Positions 44,684-55,368 of a stretch of DNA of 64,000 nucleotides are shown here, in pieces. Origin of the DNA: Lysobacterales bacterium (GTDB lineage: Bacteria > Pseudomonadota > Gammaproteobacteria > Xanthomonadales > SZUA-38); the NCBI GenBank assembly GCA_030065125.1, contig JASJDM010000002.1:1-64000 (forward strand). The letters are read 5' to 3'. Every line of letters starts with the position of its first letter. The stretch's first letter is position 1. A program made the translations under genes and the position numbers. The notes beneath the pieces are model-generated. The model had not been told where the DNA came from. It did no database searches and saw only the letters and a list, made by a program, of their open reading frames with translations.

Positions 44684-46897
44684 TCAGGGCTGCGCCATCA
44701 GCCCCTGCAGGTCATCGGGAAAAGCCGCGTCTCCCTTGCGATAGTCGCAGACGCCGTCCGGGAAAACCGAGCGCAGACGCGGAATTGCCCCGGCTACGTC
44801 CACCGGCTCATAGACTCCCTGCTGCACTGCCTGCTCCACCGGTTGCAGGTGGCATTTGAAGACGTCACCGAAGTAGCCCTCGCCCGCCGCGATGCGGGTG
44901 GTGGCGAATGCCGGATAATGCTCCATGCAGCGGCCGGGAGCGCGCTGGTTCCAATCACCGTTCCACACGCCGGGCCCTTCCGCCAGCAACCGGCCGTCGG
45001 CATCCCAACATCGGTCTGTCGCATCCCCGGGACGGGCTGCCTGCACGTCCTGACCGTTCGCCAGTCCGGCCATCCACCGATCGATCAGCTCAAAGGCCTC
45101 AACGTAGGGCGCGTGAGGCGGGCGGGTCATCCAGATCAACTGGTTGTCAGCGTGGCCGCTGGCGCGGATCATCCGCGCCCGGGCCTGGAATGAGCTCACC
45201 GCATGATGCATGTCCAGTTCCGGCTCCAGGTAGTGGCGCAAGTCGATGACCGGAATATTGGCCAGACCCAGAAACACCTGGCCGGAGCGGTAGGCGCCAG
45301 CCATGGCGCCGAGATCTCCCCGGCTGCGGGGGAAACTGCCGTCCGGGGTGGTGGTCATGTTGTGATGACTCCAGGGCGAGAAATCCTTCAGCTCCGACGG
45401 CGCCGCGTCGCTCAGCCAGTATCGCGGCGGCAGCATCTCCGCCGGCGGCTTCCAGCCGCCCACGTGTTGATTCAGGTGCAGAAACTCTTCCAGGGTGATA
45501 TCGCCATTTCGCAGTGCGTTCAGGCCATATTGCACACCCATATTGTCCCAGGTACGGCGTCCAAAACCGGCATCGTCGGTACCGTAGTATCGCGCCAGGT
45601 CACCGAAATAAGTCAGGTCGGTGGCCGCCGCCACCTCGGGGTCGAAGCGAATGCCAAAATGCGCGTAGCGGGGGTTGATCACCAGCGGGCCGGCGCCGCG
45701 CCAGGCCCGAGTGCACTCGGTGGCCCCCAGCGAAAGCGTCGGCCAATGACCGGATGCCAGGCCACTGAGCCCGTAAATGAGTTCATAATCCGGACCCACG
45801 TTGGGATCCACACTGGTGCCCAGCACCGGGGCGCGCTGGCGCACATCCGCCCAGCGCGCCGGATCTGGCGCCAGCCGGTCGAAGTAATATTCCAGCAGCT
45901 CGCAGTCCAGCACGTACAGAGACTGGCTCACCATGTCGGGATAGGAGTACAGCGCGATGGCTGCATCCAGAATGCCGGGAAAACCCTGGGCCATGAGGTA
46001 CTGCTGGATGGCGCCACCGGAGCCGCCCACGCCCACGGTGTAGACCGGCTCACCATAGGCCGCGGCAAACTGGCGTTTGACCCTGAGCGCCGTATCCGCG
46101 TTCAACCAGATGTTGTAGGTATTGGAGGTCTGGTTGCCGGTGGAATGGACCACCGCATAACCCAGGGACAGCTGATCCTGGCGACGCTTCAATATGGTGG
46201 CGACCCCCAGCCGGCCCTGCCGGTAGCCAATGCCCACGCCGCCTCGAAAATGATAAATCAGGCGATGATTCCAGCGGCTCAGATCCGGAGCCATCGCGCT
46301 GTCCTTTGCCGGATCAACCGGCATGGCGATCATGTAAATGAAGCGATTGATGGTGCCCGTTTCCACACGCACTACCAGCTCACTGTCGGCACCAGCCGAC
46401 CAGGGCTGGAATCCGTCGTCTCCCAGGGCCCAGTATTTGATTCGCGTGGGCAGCAGGCAGTCCTGGCTGAATCCGGCCACCCGGTCGCTGGGATCGCCTT
46501 CGGCATCGAGCTGGAACACCGCCATACCGTAGCCGTCCTGGTTGTCCACCAGGGGCTGCCCCAGGTCAGAATCTACGGTGCGGCACAGGAACGGCACCTG
46601 GGGGGAGCCGGCGAACAGCGGTTCCACCGGGCCCACCATGCCCTCGCGCAGCGGAAAAGAAAACGTCTCGGCAAACTGCAGCTCGCTGGGAAACGGGCCG
46701 TTGTATGGATCAGCCGGTCCCGCCGGAAGCCGGGCAGGATCAACGCCCAGCACTTTGGGCAATGCAGCCCGGCTGTTGAAACCCTGGTCGATGATCCGGT
46801 GGACAGCGATGGTGGCACCGACGGTGACGACGCCGGCCAGCAGCAGTATCCACAGCAATGCCCGGGTCAGGATTCCGGAAACCCTGGCTATCCGCAT
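44684..46897 (-). CDS. DUF6351 family protein, probable secreted hydrolase
   Basis: 737 aa with an N-terminal signal anchor (about 10-32, LTRALLWILLLAGVVTVGATIAV). It contains a serine-hydrolase-type nucleophile elbow, GGS293GG (VGVGGSGGAIQQYL), as in large alpha/beta-hydrolase-like DUF6351 proteins. Many Trp/Tyr/Cys residues fit an exported protein. Substrate unknown. Followed downstream on the other strand by the ABC permease; 57 bp separate its start from the upstream flavoenzyme gene. Confidence 0.75.
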   Translation of the reverse strand: MRIARVSGILTRALLWILLLAGVVTVGATIAVHRIIDQGFNSRAALPKVLGVDPARLPAGPADPYNGPFPSELQFAETFSFPLREGMVGPVEPLFAGSPQVPFLCRTVDSDLGQPLVDNQDGYGMAVFQLDAEGDPSDRVAGFSQDCLLPTRIKYWALGDDGFQPWSAGADSELVVRVETGTINRFIYMIAMPVDPAKDSAMAPDLSRWNHRLIYHFRGGVGIGYRQGRLGVATILKRRQDQLSLGYAVVHSTGNQTSNTYNIWLNADTALRVKRQFAAAYGEPVYTVGVGGSGGAIQQYLMAQGFPGILDAAIALYSYPDMVSQSLYVLDCELLEYYFDRLAPDPARWADVRQRAPVLGTSVDPNVGPDYELIYGLSGLASGHWPTLSLGATECTRAWRGAGPLVINPRYAHFGIRFDPEVAAATDLTYFGDLARYYGTDDAGFGRRTWDNMGVQYGLNALRNGDITLEEFLHLNQHVGGWKPPAEMLPPRYWLSDAAPSELKDFSPWSHHNMTTTPDGSFPRSRGDLGAMAGAYRSGQVFLGLANIPVIDLRHYLEPELDMHHAVSSFQARARMIRASGHADNQLIWMTRPPHAPYVEAFELIDRWMAGLANGQDVQAARPGDATDRCWDADGRLLAEGPGVWNGDWNQRAPGRCMEHYPAFATTRIAAGEGYFGDVFKCHLQPVEQAVQQGVYEPVDVAGAIPRLRSVFPDGVCDYRKGDAAFPDDLQGLMAQP

Positions 46898-46954
46898 GGC
46901 AAGCCTCGCCCCGGCAGGTTGCCGGGACAGCCGATGAGCGTCACCGGCTGCGAA

Positions 46955-48991
<2,037 letters not shown>

Positions 48992-49738
48992 TCAGTCCAT
49001 GTGGTCGAGCAGCCGCTCGATAATGCTCAATACCCGTGCTGCGCCCTGGCTGATGTTGCTGAAGATCTGGTCCATGGAGATGGCCTGCTGACCGTCCAGC
49101 CCCGCCGCCCGGTTGGCCACGATACAAATGCTGGCGTAGGACAACTCCAGCTCCCGGGCAAGGCCCGCCTCGGGCATTCCGGTCATACCCACCAGGTCAC
49201 AGCCGTCGTGGGCCAGCCGGTTGATTTCGGCCGCAGTTTCCAGTCTCGGTCCCTGGGCCACCCCCAATACGCCAGACTTCGCCGACAGAATGCCCTGGCC
49301 GGCCTGAAGGATCTTGCGTCGCAGCTCCGAACAGTAGGGTTCGGTCATATCCACGTACATCTCCGACAGTGGCAGCGCCCCGACGAAGCTGTGTTCCCTC
49401 CCCCAGGTGTAGTCGATCAACTGGTCCGGCAGCACCACGCTACGAGGCGGCATATCCCAGTTCAGGGAACCAACCGCGTTGATTGATACAAAGTGGCGGG
49501 GCGACAGGCTGGAGCAGGCCCACACGTTGGCCCGGTAGTTCACCTGGTGCGGCGCGATCTCATGGCCAGGTCCATGCCGGGGCAGGAACGCCACTCCGCG
49601 GCCCCGCAGGGTGCCTGCGGCCAACGGTGCCTGGGTCATGCCAAATGGAGTTTCCACCGGTTCCTGACGCTCGAGATCGAGCCCGTCGAGCTGATAGAAC
49701 CCGGTGCCGCCGATGATTACGAGATCTACTGTCTTCAT
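48992..49738 (-). CDS. S-methyl-5'-thioinosine phosphorylase (MTAP/PNP family)
   Basis: 248-aa family-2 nucleoside phosphorylase (DLVIIGGTGFYQLDG start, HGPGHEIAPHQVNYRANVWA, VGMTGMPEAGLARELELSYASICIVANRAAG). In adenine-specific MTAP the last segment has paired aspartates (ATDYD); here it reads ANRA, as in 6-oxopurine enzymes, favouring methylthioinosine over methylthioadenosine. Gene order with nagZ is the one known from Pseudomonas. ATG at 49738 chosen; it overlaps nagZ by 4 bp. Confidence 0.85.
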   Translation of the reverse strand: MKTVDLVIIGGTGFYQLDGLDLERQEPVETPFGMTQAPLAAGTLRGRGVAFLPRHGPGHEIAPHQVNYRANVWACSSLSPRHFVSINAVGSLNWDMPPRSVVLPDQLIDYTWGREHSFVGALPLSEMYVDMTEPYCSELRRKILQAGQGILSAKSGVLGVAQGPRLETAAEINRLAHDGCDLVGMTGMPEAGLARELELSYASICIVANRAAGLDGQQAISMDQIFSNISQGAARVLSIIERLLDHMD

Positions 49739-50739
49739 AGGGTCGTCTGGATTGGAGCCAGAGCCGCCACCATTGCAGCGCGCTCGGTCGAGTTGCTGAA
49801 TTCCTCCCAAACCAACCGGTTTCGGCCGCCCAGACCGTGGGCCCTGGACTGCCACCGGGGAAGTTCACAGGCCATGGTCTGCTCCACGTCCGAGGGGCGG
49901 CAGACCAGGACCAGGTCACAGCCCGCTTCCAGGCTGGCGATGATGCGCTGGCTGAAAGAGCCGGCCTGTTCGGCTGCCCGCATCCCCAGGTCATCCGAGA
50001 TCACGATGCCCTGGTAGCCCAGCCGCTGGCGCAGCACCTGGCCGATCCAGGTTGGCGAAAAACCCGCCGGGTCCCGGCACACCGCCGGGTAGCTGACATG
50101 GGCCATCATCACGGCATCCAGAGACTCCCGCATCAACAGTGTGAAAGGGCGGAGGTCGCTGGCGGCGATGGCGTCCCAGTTCCGCCGGTCACTGGCAACA
50201 GCATGATGGGTGTCTTCGGCCACCGATCCATGGCCTGGGAAGTGTTTGCCGCAGGCCGCCATGCCGGCTTCATGCAGCCCCTTGATGTAGGCGCGACCCA
50301 GCTGAGCCACTGCCTGGGGGTCGGCATGCAGGGCGCGGTCGCCAATTACTTCTGAGCAGCCGTTGATGTCCAGCACCGGCGCAAAACTCAGGTCCACTTC
50401 CAGTGCCCGCATCTCGCTGGCCATCAGCCTTGCGTGGGTCAGGGCCAGCTCGAGGGCCAGGTTGCGGTCCCGGTCATACAGGTCCCCCAGTGTTCCCAGC
50501 GCCGGCAGGCGGGTACAGGGCAAACCGAAGCGCTGCACCCTTCCACCCTCCTGGTCGACACAGATCAGGGTGTTGCTGCCGCAGTACCGCCGGATATCGG
50601 CGTTCAGAGCCAGCAGCTGATCGGGGCTTTGGAAGTTCCGGGTGAACAGGACGACACCGGCCACCTGGGGCTGTTCCAGCCACTCGATTTCCCGGGGCTC
50701 CAGCTCCGGGCCGCTCAGGCCAATCAGCAGGTAGCTCAC
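49735..50739 (-). CDS. nagZ: Beta-N-acetylhexosaminidase NagZ
   Basis: Cytosolic GH3 enzyme that removes GlcNAc from muropeptides in peptidoglycan recycling. The family motif is CGKHFPGHGSVAEDTHHA, the binding loop VDQEGGRVQRF, and the nucleophile region VISDDLGMRAAEQ. 334 aa, normal. Overlaps both neighbours by 4 bp, so it is translated with the CYTH and phosphorylase genes. Confidence 0.96.
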   Translation of the reverse strand: MSYLLIGLSGPELEPREIEWLEQPQVAGVVLFTRNFQSPDQLLALNADIRRYCGSNTLICVDQEGGRVQRFGLPCTRLPALGTLGDLYDRDRNLALELALTHARLMASEMRALEVDLSFAPVLDINGCSEVIGDRALHADPQAVAQLGRAYIKGLHEAGMAACGKHFPGHGSVAEDTHHAVASDRRNWDAIAASDLRPFTLLMRESLDAVMMAHVSYPAVCRDPAGFSPTWIGQVLRQRLGYQGIVISDDLGMRAAEQAGSFSQRIIASLEAGCDLVLVCRPSDVEQTMACELPRWQSRAHGLGGRNRLVWEEFSNSTERAAMVAALAPIQTTL

Positions 50740-51206
50740 GACTCTTTCCAGCTCCGGAACGGATGTACCGCCAGGTTGAGGTTGTAGTAACGCGGGTCAT
50801 CGGTGACTTCCGGGCCCAGCCAGTCCGGCCGCCCGAAAGCCTCGTCCTCGTGGTCCAGCTCGATTTCCGCCACCACCAGGCCCTGGTTGTCAGCGTGAAA
50901 CTCGTCCACCTCCCAGAGGTGCCCCTGAAAGCGGATGAGATGGCGGGTCTTCTCCACCACCGGCCCATTGGAGACACGTTCCAGGATCTCGTGCCCCTCG
51001 GCCAGCGGGATCTCGTACTCGTACTCCAGTCGGCTCGCCCCCAGTTCCCGGCTCTTGATATTCAGCGTGGCCTGGTCACCGTTGATACGCACCCGCACTG
51101 AGCAGCGGTCGCCCCCCAGATAACCCTGGGCCATGAAGTGGGATGACTCGATCTGGTCCCGCCAGCCCTCCAGCACCAGGAACTTCCGTTCGATCTCAAC
51201 CGCCAT
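50736..51206 (-). CDS. CYTH domain protein (inorganic triphosphatase-like)
   Basis: 156 aa, a single CYTH domain: the EIERKFLVLEGW start (ExExK signature), IRTRY-like strand 'CSVRVRINGDQATLNIKSRE', and 'HLWEVDEFHADNQGLVVAEIEL' with the usual acidic strands. Such proteins hydrolyse triphosphate or bind polyphosphate; the exact substrate is unknown. ATG at 51206 gives the canonical MAVEIERKF; an ATG at 51224 would add six residues. Overlaps the rlmD end by 11 bp. Confidence 0.88.
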   Translation of the reverse strand: MAVEIERKFLVLEGWRDQIESSHFMAQGYLGGDRCSVRVRINGDQATLNIKSRELGASRLEYEYEIPLAEGHEILERVSNGPVVEKTRHLIRFQGHLWEVDEFHADNQGLVVAEIELDHEDEAFGRPDWLGPEVTDDPRYYNLNLAVHPFRSWKES

Positions 51207-52557
51207 GGCCACTGCCCTGCTCATCGCCCTTCAGAAACAGCGCGATGGACTCCACATGGGCGGTCTGGGGAAACATGTCCATGACCCCGGCTTCAGCCAG
51301 GCGGTAACCATGCTCTTTGACCAGCACGCCGGCATCCCGGGCCAGGCTGCCGGGATGACAGGACACGTAGACCAGCCGGCGGGCCTGGAATCCGGCAACC
51401 CGCTCCAGCACCTCTGCTGCGCCGCTGCGGGGTGGGTCCAGCAGAACCTTGTCGAACGGCTGGGCCGCCCAGGCCTTGCCGTCCGAGTCCTCGCGCAGGT
51501 CAGCCACCTCGAAGCGGGCATTTTCAATACCGTTGGAACGCGCATTGGCCTGGGCCAGCTGGACCAGCTCCTGATCGCCCTCCACACCAACGATGTGACC
51601 GCACTGGCGAGCGGCCGGCAGGGTGAAATTTCCGAGGCCACAGAACAGGTCCAGCACCCGGTCATCCGGCCCCAGCTCCAGCTTGGCCAGGGCCTGGGCA
51701 ATCATGGTCTGGTTGATGGCGGCGTTGACCTGGACAAAGTTGGTCGGCGTGAAGTGGTAATCCAGATCGTACTGGTCCAGCCGGTAGGTAAGCTCAACCG
51801 GCTCACCCAGGGGATGAATGGTGGCCGGCCCCTTGGGCTGCAGATAGACGTGAAAGCCCGAGGACCGCTGAAACTCGAGCAGCGCCTCGCGATCGGCCAT
51901 GGACAGGGGCTGCAGATTGCGGAACACCAGCACCGTTGCGTGATCGCCCACGGCCAGCTCAACCTGGGGGATCTGCTCCCGGGCCTCCAGCCCGTAGATC
52001 AGATCGGACAGCTCGGCCAATCGCATGCCCACTTCCGGTATCAGGGTGTGACACTCAGACATGTCGCATACGAAACGACCCTGCTTTTCACGAAAACCCA
52101 CCAGCACCCGGCCCTTCTTGGCCACATAGCGCACGCTGAGGCGGGCCTTGCGGCGGTAGCCCCAGTGGCCGGCCTCGTCAGCCGCCATTACCGGCGGCAG
52201 CAGCTGTTCGGGTTCCACGCCGCCGATACGCCGCAAGTTTTCCACCAGGACGTTCTGCTTGGCCAGGATCTGCGCCAGGGGCTCCATGTGCTGCAGTGAG
52301 CAACCACCGCAGTCGTGAAAATGGGGACAGCGCGGCGAAACCCGGTCAGGCGACGCCTCGAGCACTTCCACGCAAACCCCTTCGTCCAGTTTCCGGGTGC
52401 GACGCAGGTAGCGAAACCTGACGGTTTCACCCGGCAGGGCGCCATGCACGAATACCGCTTTTCCCTCCAGGTGCCCGACACCCCGCCCATCATGACTCAG
52501 GTCGGTGATATCGATCTGCGCGGGGTCGGCCGGCAATGGTTTTCTTTTTCTGGCCAA
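51196..52557 (-). CDS. rlmD: 23S rRNA (uracil1939-C5)-methyltransferase RlmD
   Basis: 453 aa: TRAM domain (IDITDLSHDGRGVGHLEGKAVFVHGALPGE), FeS cysteine cluster (CPHFHDCGGCSLQHM), SAM-binding VLDLFCGLGNFTLPAA, DPPRSGA and the catalytic region LVYVSCHPGSLARD. The start is TTG; no in-frame ATG or GTG lies upstream near it. A strong terminator ends only about 20 bases before this start. Confidence 0.94.
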   Translation of the reverse strand: MARKRKPLPADPAQIDITDLSHDGRGVGHLEGKAVFVHGALPGETVRFRYLRRTRKLDEGVCVEVLEASPDRVSPRCPHFHDCGGCSLQHMEPLAQILAKQNVLVENLRRIGGVEPEQLLPPVMAADEAGHWGYRRKARLSVRYVAKKGRVLVGFREKQGRFVCDMSECHTLIPEVGMRLAELSDLIYGLEAREQIPQVELAVGDHATVLVFRNLQPLSMADREALLEFQRSSGFHVYLQPKGPATIHPLGEPVELTYRLDQYDLDYHFTPTNFVQVNAAINQTMIAQALAKLELGPDDRVLDLFCGLGNFTLPAARQCGHIVGVEGDQELVQLAQANARSNGIENARFEVADLREDSDGKAWAAQPFDKVLLDPPRSGAAEVLERVAGFQARRLVYVSCHPGSLARDAGVLVKEHGYRLAEAGVMDMFPQTAHVESIALFLKGDEQGSGHGG

Positions 52558-52576
52558 GGTGTCTAGCGCGGGTTCA

Positions 52577-52613
52577 TCAAAACAAAAAACACGGCCGCCC
52601 AGCGGCGGCCGTG
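52577..52613 (-). terminator. Intrinsic terminator after the YdbL gene
   Basis: On the minus strand a 10-bp stem CACGGCCGCC / GGCGGCCGTG with a 4-base loop is followed by TTTTTTGTTTT. It lies 23 bp after the YdbL-like stop and just ahead of the rlmD start. This is the most canonical intrinsic terminator in the window. Confidence 0.9.
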
Positions 52614-52635
52614 CTGAAAAATCAGGAATAGGGGC

Positions 52636-53214
52636 TTACTTCTGCACCCAGTTTCCGCGAGCGTCCTGATAGTACCAGCCGGGACGAGCCCTTTGAATCC
52701 ACCTTTCGGCAAAGGTCTCACGGATTTCGTCTTCCCATTCCGGGTGTCCGTTGGCCACGGCGATCTCCCGGTAAACGGCCGTCCGATCGCGGTTCTCTGC
52801 CGCCACCGCGGCGTTGACCTTGCTGCGGTCCCGCAGCCCGACAGCGGACAGGTTCCTCACCGCCACCAGAGCATCATTGGTCAGGCCAATGGCGCCGCTT
52901 TCAAAATAGGCCTCCAGCTCCGAATCATAGCGTTGAGCCATGCGCCGCTGGATCGCCTGGATAGAAGGCGTATTGACGTTGATGTCGGCCTGGGCATGGG
53001 CCGCGGGTATCAACAGGTCCAGCAGCAGCATATGCAGGGCCTGGGGATTGCTGCCCGACTCCGTCGAACCTTCTTCGTCCTCGCCGATAACTTCGTCAAT
53101 GAAACGGTCCGCTGCCTCCTCGGCCGCGGCCTCGGGAAAGTAGACGTTGATGGTGACGCAGGCGGCCACCGCCCACAGGCAGGCCACCACGAAACTGAAA
53201 CGCAATGCTGTCAC
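52636..53214 (-). CDS. ydbL: YdbL-like lipoprotein (DUF1318)
   Basis: 192 aa with a lipoprotein signal (ALRFSFVVACLWAVAAC, lipid Cys near residue 18-19), a short beta-like start CVTINVYFPEAA, an acidic linker and the DUF1318 region (IQAIQRRMAQRYDSELEAYFESGAIGLTNDALVAVR). GTG at 53214 chosen: GAGGAG sits 7 bases before it and the signal peptide begins there. Longer than E. coli YdbL (~110 aa). Directly after the ydbH-like gene. Confidence 0.85.
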   Translation of the reverse strand: MTALRFSFVVACLWAVAACVTINVYFPEAAAEEAADRFIDEVIGEDEEGSTESGSNPQALHMLLLDLLIPAAHAQADINVNTPSIQAIQRRMAQRYDSELEAYFESGAIGLTNDALVAVRNLSAVGLRDRSKVNAAVAAENRDRTAVYREIAVANGHPEWEDEIRETFAERWIQRARPGWYYQDARGNWVQK

Positions 53215-53279
53215 GGTTGCTCTCCTCGAATCTGACCGGAATTTTAGCATTTCAAGATGACTGACGGCTGAACGCGTCG

Positions 53280-55292
53280 TCAATCAAACTCAGGCCCTTC
53301 ACTGCGCGTGGCGGCCTTGAGCCGGCGCACCAGCTGCGGCCAGTCCACCCGGTCGGAGTAGCCGATGACGTCGATCCGGGGAATGCCGCTGCCCTGGACC
53401 AGGTAATAGCCGCGCGCTGCAGGGGCAACGCCCGCCATGCTGCAGATATTGTCCAGCAGGCGGCAGCGGATCCCCAGCCGGCGGTAGGAAAACTGGTCAA
53501 ATACGCCGAGGAAAGTCTGGCCCAGGGCTGCTGCGCCGCCGCCGATACTGGATAGGTTATCCAGGGCTTTCTGGCTGATTTTCCGGCGCCCGCTTTCCGG
53601 CGTGGCCAGCCACGCGTCGAAGGCCACCGGCTCCCAGTCCAGCAGCCGCAGCCCCTGGATCGATCCGTCCAGGCGGCCCTGGATCAACCCGAATGAGAAA
53701 GCGCCGGTCATCTGCTCGAGGTCCAGGTTGGCAATCTCGATATCCGCCGCCAGTGTCGGCAGGACCCCCAGCACCCGTTCCAGCCTGAGCTGGTCAATCT
53801 CCACGTCGCCGTCAAACAGCCGCAGGCGGATGGCACCGCCAACCTCCGCCACACCGTCGCGCAGCTGCACCCGCGGGATGTCGCCCGAAAGCGTGCCCAG
53901 CAGCACCGGCCAGTTCAGCGCCCGGGAAATCAGCTCCAGGGAAATGGGCCGGATCGAGGCGGCAAAATCCAGGCTCAGGGTCTCCAGGCCCAGATCGGTC
54001 AGGACCAGTTCCCGCACGTCAATACCGCCGTCCAGCACGGGCGCGAACAGGGGATCCAGCAGCTGGAACTGGCGGCCACCGGTAAAGAAACGGGTCTCGG
54101 CCGGGCCGATGGCCAGGTCGTAGTAGCGCAGGGTCTGCCAGTCCAGGGAGGAATCCACGGAGTCGCCGTCAAAATCGTAATCCACCACGCCGTTGAGCTG
54201 CTGGATTTCAAACCGGCCAGCCATGTCGTCCAACTGCACGCCGTCCAGGTTTACGGTGATCTGCTCCAGCGAGTTCTGCTGCACCTGGAGCGCAGCGCGG
54301 ATGCTGCCGCCGGGCAGCAGCCCGCTCCAGCCCAGCGCCTCGGCAGCCGCATTGAAGTAACGTGGCCAGGACCGGTCCAGCAGCAGCTGCTGCACCTGCA
54401 GCCGCATGCTCTCGATCGAGACGGATGCCGCCTGCATTGACACCGCCGCGGTGCCTGACAGCTCCAGGGCATCCGGGTCCGAAACCTGGAAATCCACCTG
54501 GGCCTGGTCACCATTCAGGTCAATGCCCGCCGTCAGGCGCAGGGCCGGCAGGTCAAGGAAAGAAATGTACAGCGGGTCCAGAAGGAACTCGCCGGACTGC
54601 AGCTGCAGCGCTGGATCCCAGCGCGCGGCGTCACCGTCGGAGCGACCCGAGAGCGTCCCCTGCCCCGCGAGGGCGGCCCCGGCCAGAGTCCCGTCGGCAT
54701 TGTCGAAACCCAGGTCGGAAACGGTGTAATCCATGGACGCCTGCCATGCCCCGTCTTCCCACTGCCACTTTCCGGAGGCTGAGATCGCCCCCGAGGTCAG
54801 TGACATCGATTCGGGAAACACCGGGACCAACCGGTTGGCCGCCACCAGCCCGGCCTGCAGGGCCGGCAGCTCCAGTTTCCAGCCGTCATCGCCAAATTCA
54901 ATGCGGACGCTGGCGGCGATGTCGGCCAGCGCCAGGTCGGCCGCAACGATGACACCACCCGGACCGCGCTCGAATTCGCCGCTACCCGTGAACCTCTCGC
55001 CGTTGATGGACGCCCTGATAGTGGCGCCGGCGCAGGACTGGCGTTCGATACCGAGAAAGATCGCATCGCAATTCAGTTCAATGTCGGTCAGCGCAAGATC
55101 CCGGGCGGATAGCGTCAGCCCCGACACCTGCAGTCGCAGCCCGGGCTGGTTTTCCGTTCCCAGGATCTGCCAGCGGATGTCTGACGCGGTCCAGCCATCC
55201 CCCTCGATCCCGGCAACGGTGCCGCTCACAACCGTCTCGGCGTCAGCTACCGCGCCCAGCAGGAGTAATGCTAAAGTCAGGCCGGACAGCAT
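53280..55292 (-). CDS. ydbH: YdbH/AsmA-like intermembrane transport protein
   Basis: 670 aa with a signal peptide (MLSGLTLALLLLGAVADAE) and almost wholly beta-rich mature sequence, as in AsmA-like bridge proteins. The C-terminal domain (ISLELISRALNWPVLLGTLSGDIPRVQL ... FSYRRLGIRCRLLDNICSMAG) is the YdbH-type end, and a ydbL-like gene follows, as in E. coli ydbH-ynbE-ydbL. YdbH proteins help move phospholipids to the outer membrane. Shorter than E. coli YdbH (~880 aa). Confidence 0.78.
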   Translation of the reverse strand: MLSGLTLALLLLGAVADAETVVSGTVAGIEGDGWTASDIRWQILGTENQPGLRLQVSGLTLSARDLALTDIELNCDAIFLGIERQSCAGATIRASINGERFTGSGEFERGPGGVIVAADLALADIAASVRIEFGDDGWKLELPALQAGLVAANRLVPVFPESMSLTSGAISASGKWQWEDGAWQASMDYTVSDLGFDNADGTLAGAALAGQGTLSGRSDGDAARWDPALQLQSGEFLLDPLYISFLDLPALRLTAGIDLNGDQAQVDFQVSDPDALELSGTAAVSMQAASVSIESMRLQVQQLLLDRSWPRYFNAAAEALGWSGLLPGGSIRAALQVQQNSLEQITVNLDGVQLDDMAGRFEIQQLNGVVDYDFDGDSVDSSLDWQTLRYYDLAIGPAETRFFTGGRQFQLLDPLFAPVLDGGIDVRELVLTDLGLETLSLDFAASIRPISLELISRALNWPVLLGTLSGDIPRVQLRDGVAEVGGAIRLRLFDGDVEIDQLRLERVLGVLPTLAADIEIANLDLEQMTGAFSFGLIQGRLDGSIQGLRLLDWEPVAFDAWLATPESGRRKISQKALDNLSSIGGGAAALGQTFLGVFDQFSYRRLGIRCRLLDNICSMAGVAPAARGYYLVQGSGIPRIDVIGYSDRVDWPQLVRRLKAATRSEGPEFD

Positions 55293-55368
55293 TCAGGGGA
55301 CTCCGGCCGACGCCGTTCCTCGGCAGAACATTTCCCGTTGGGGCGGCTCGGGTTCATAGGGCACAAAG

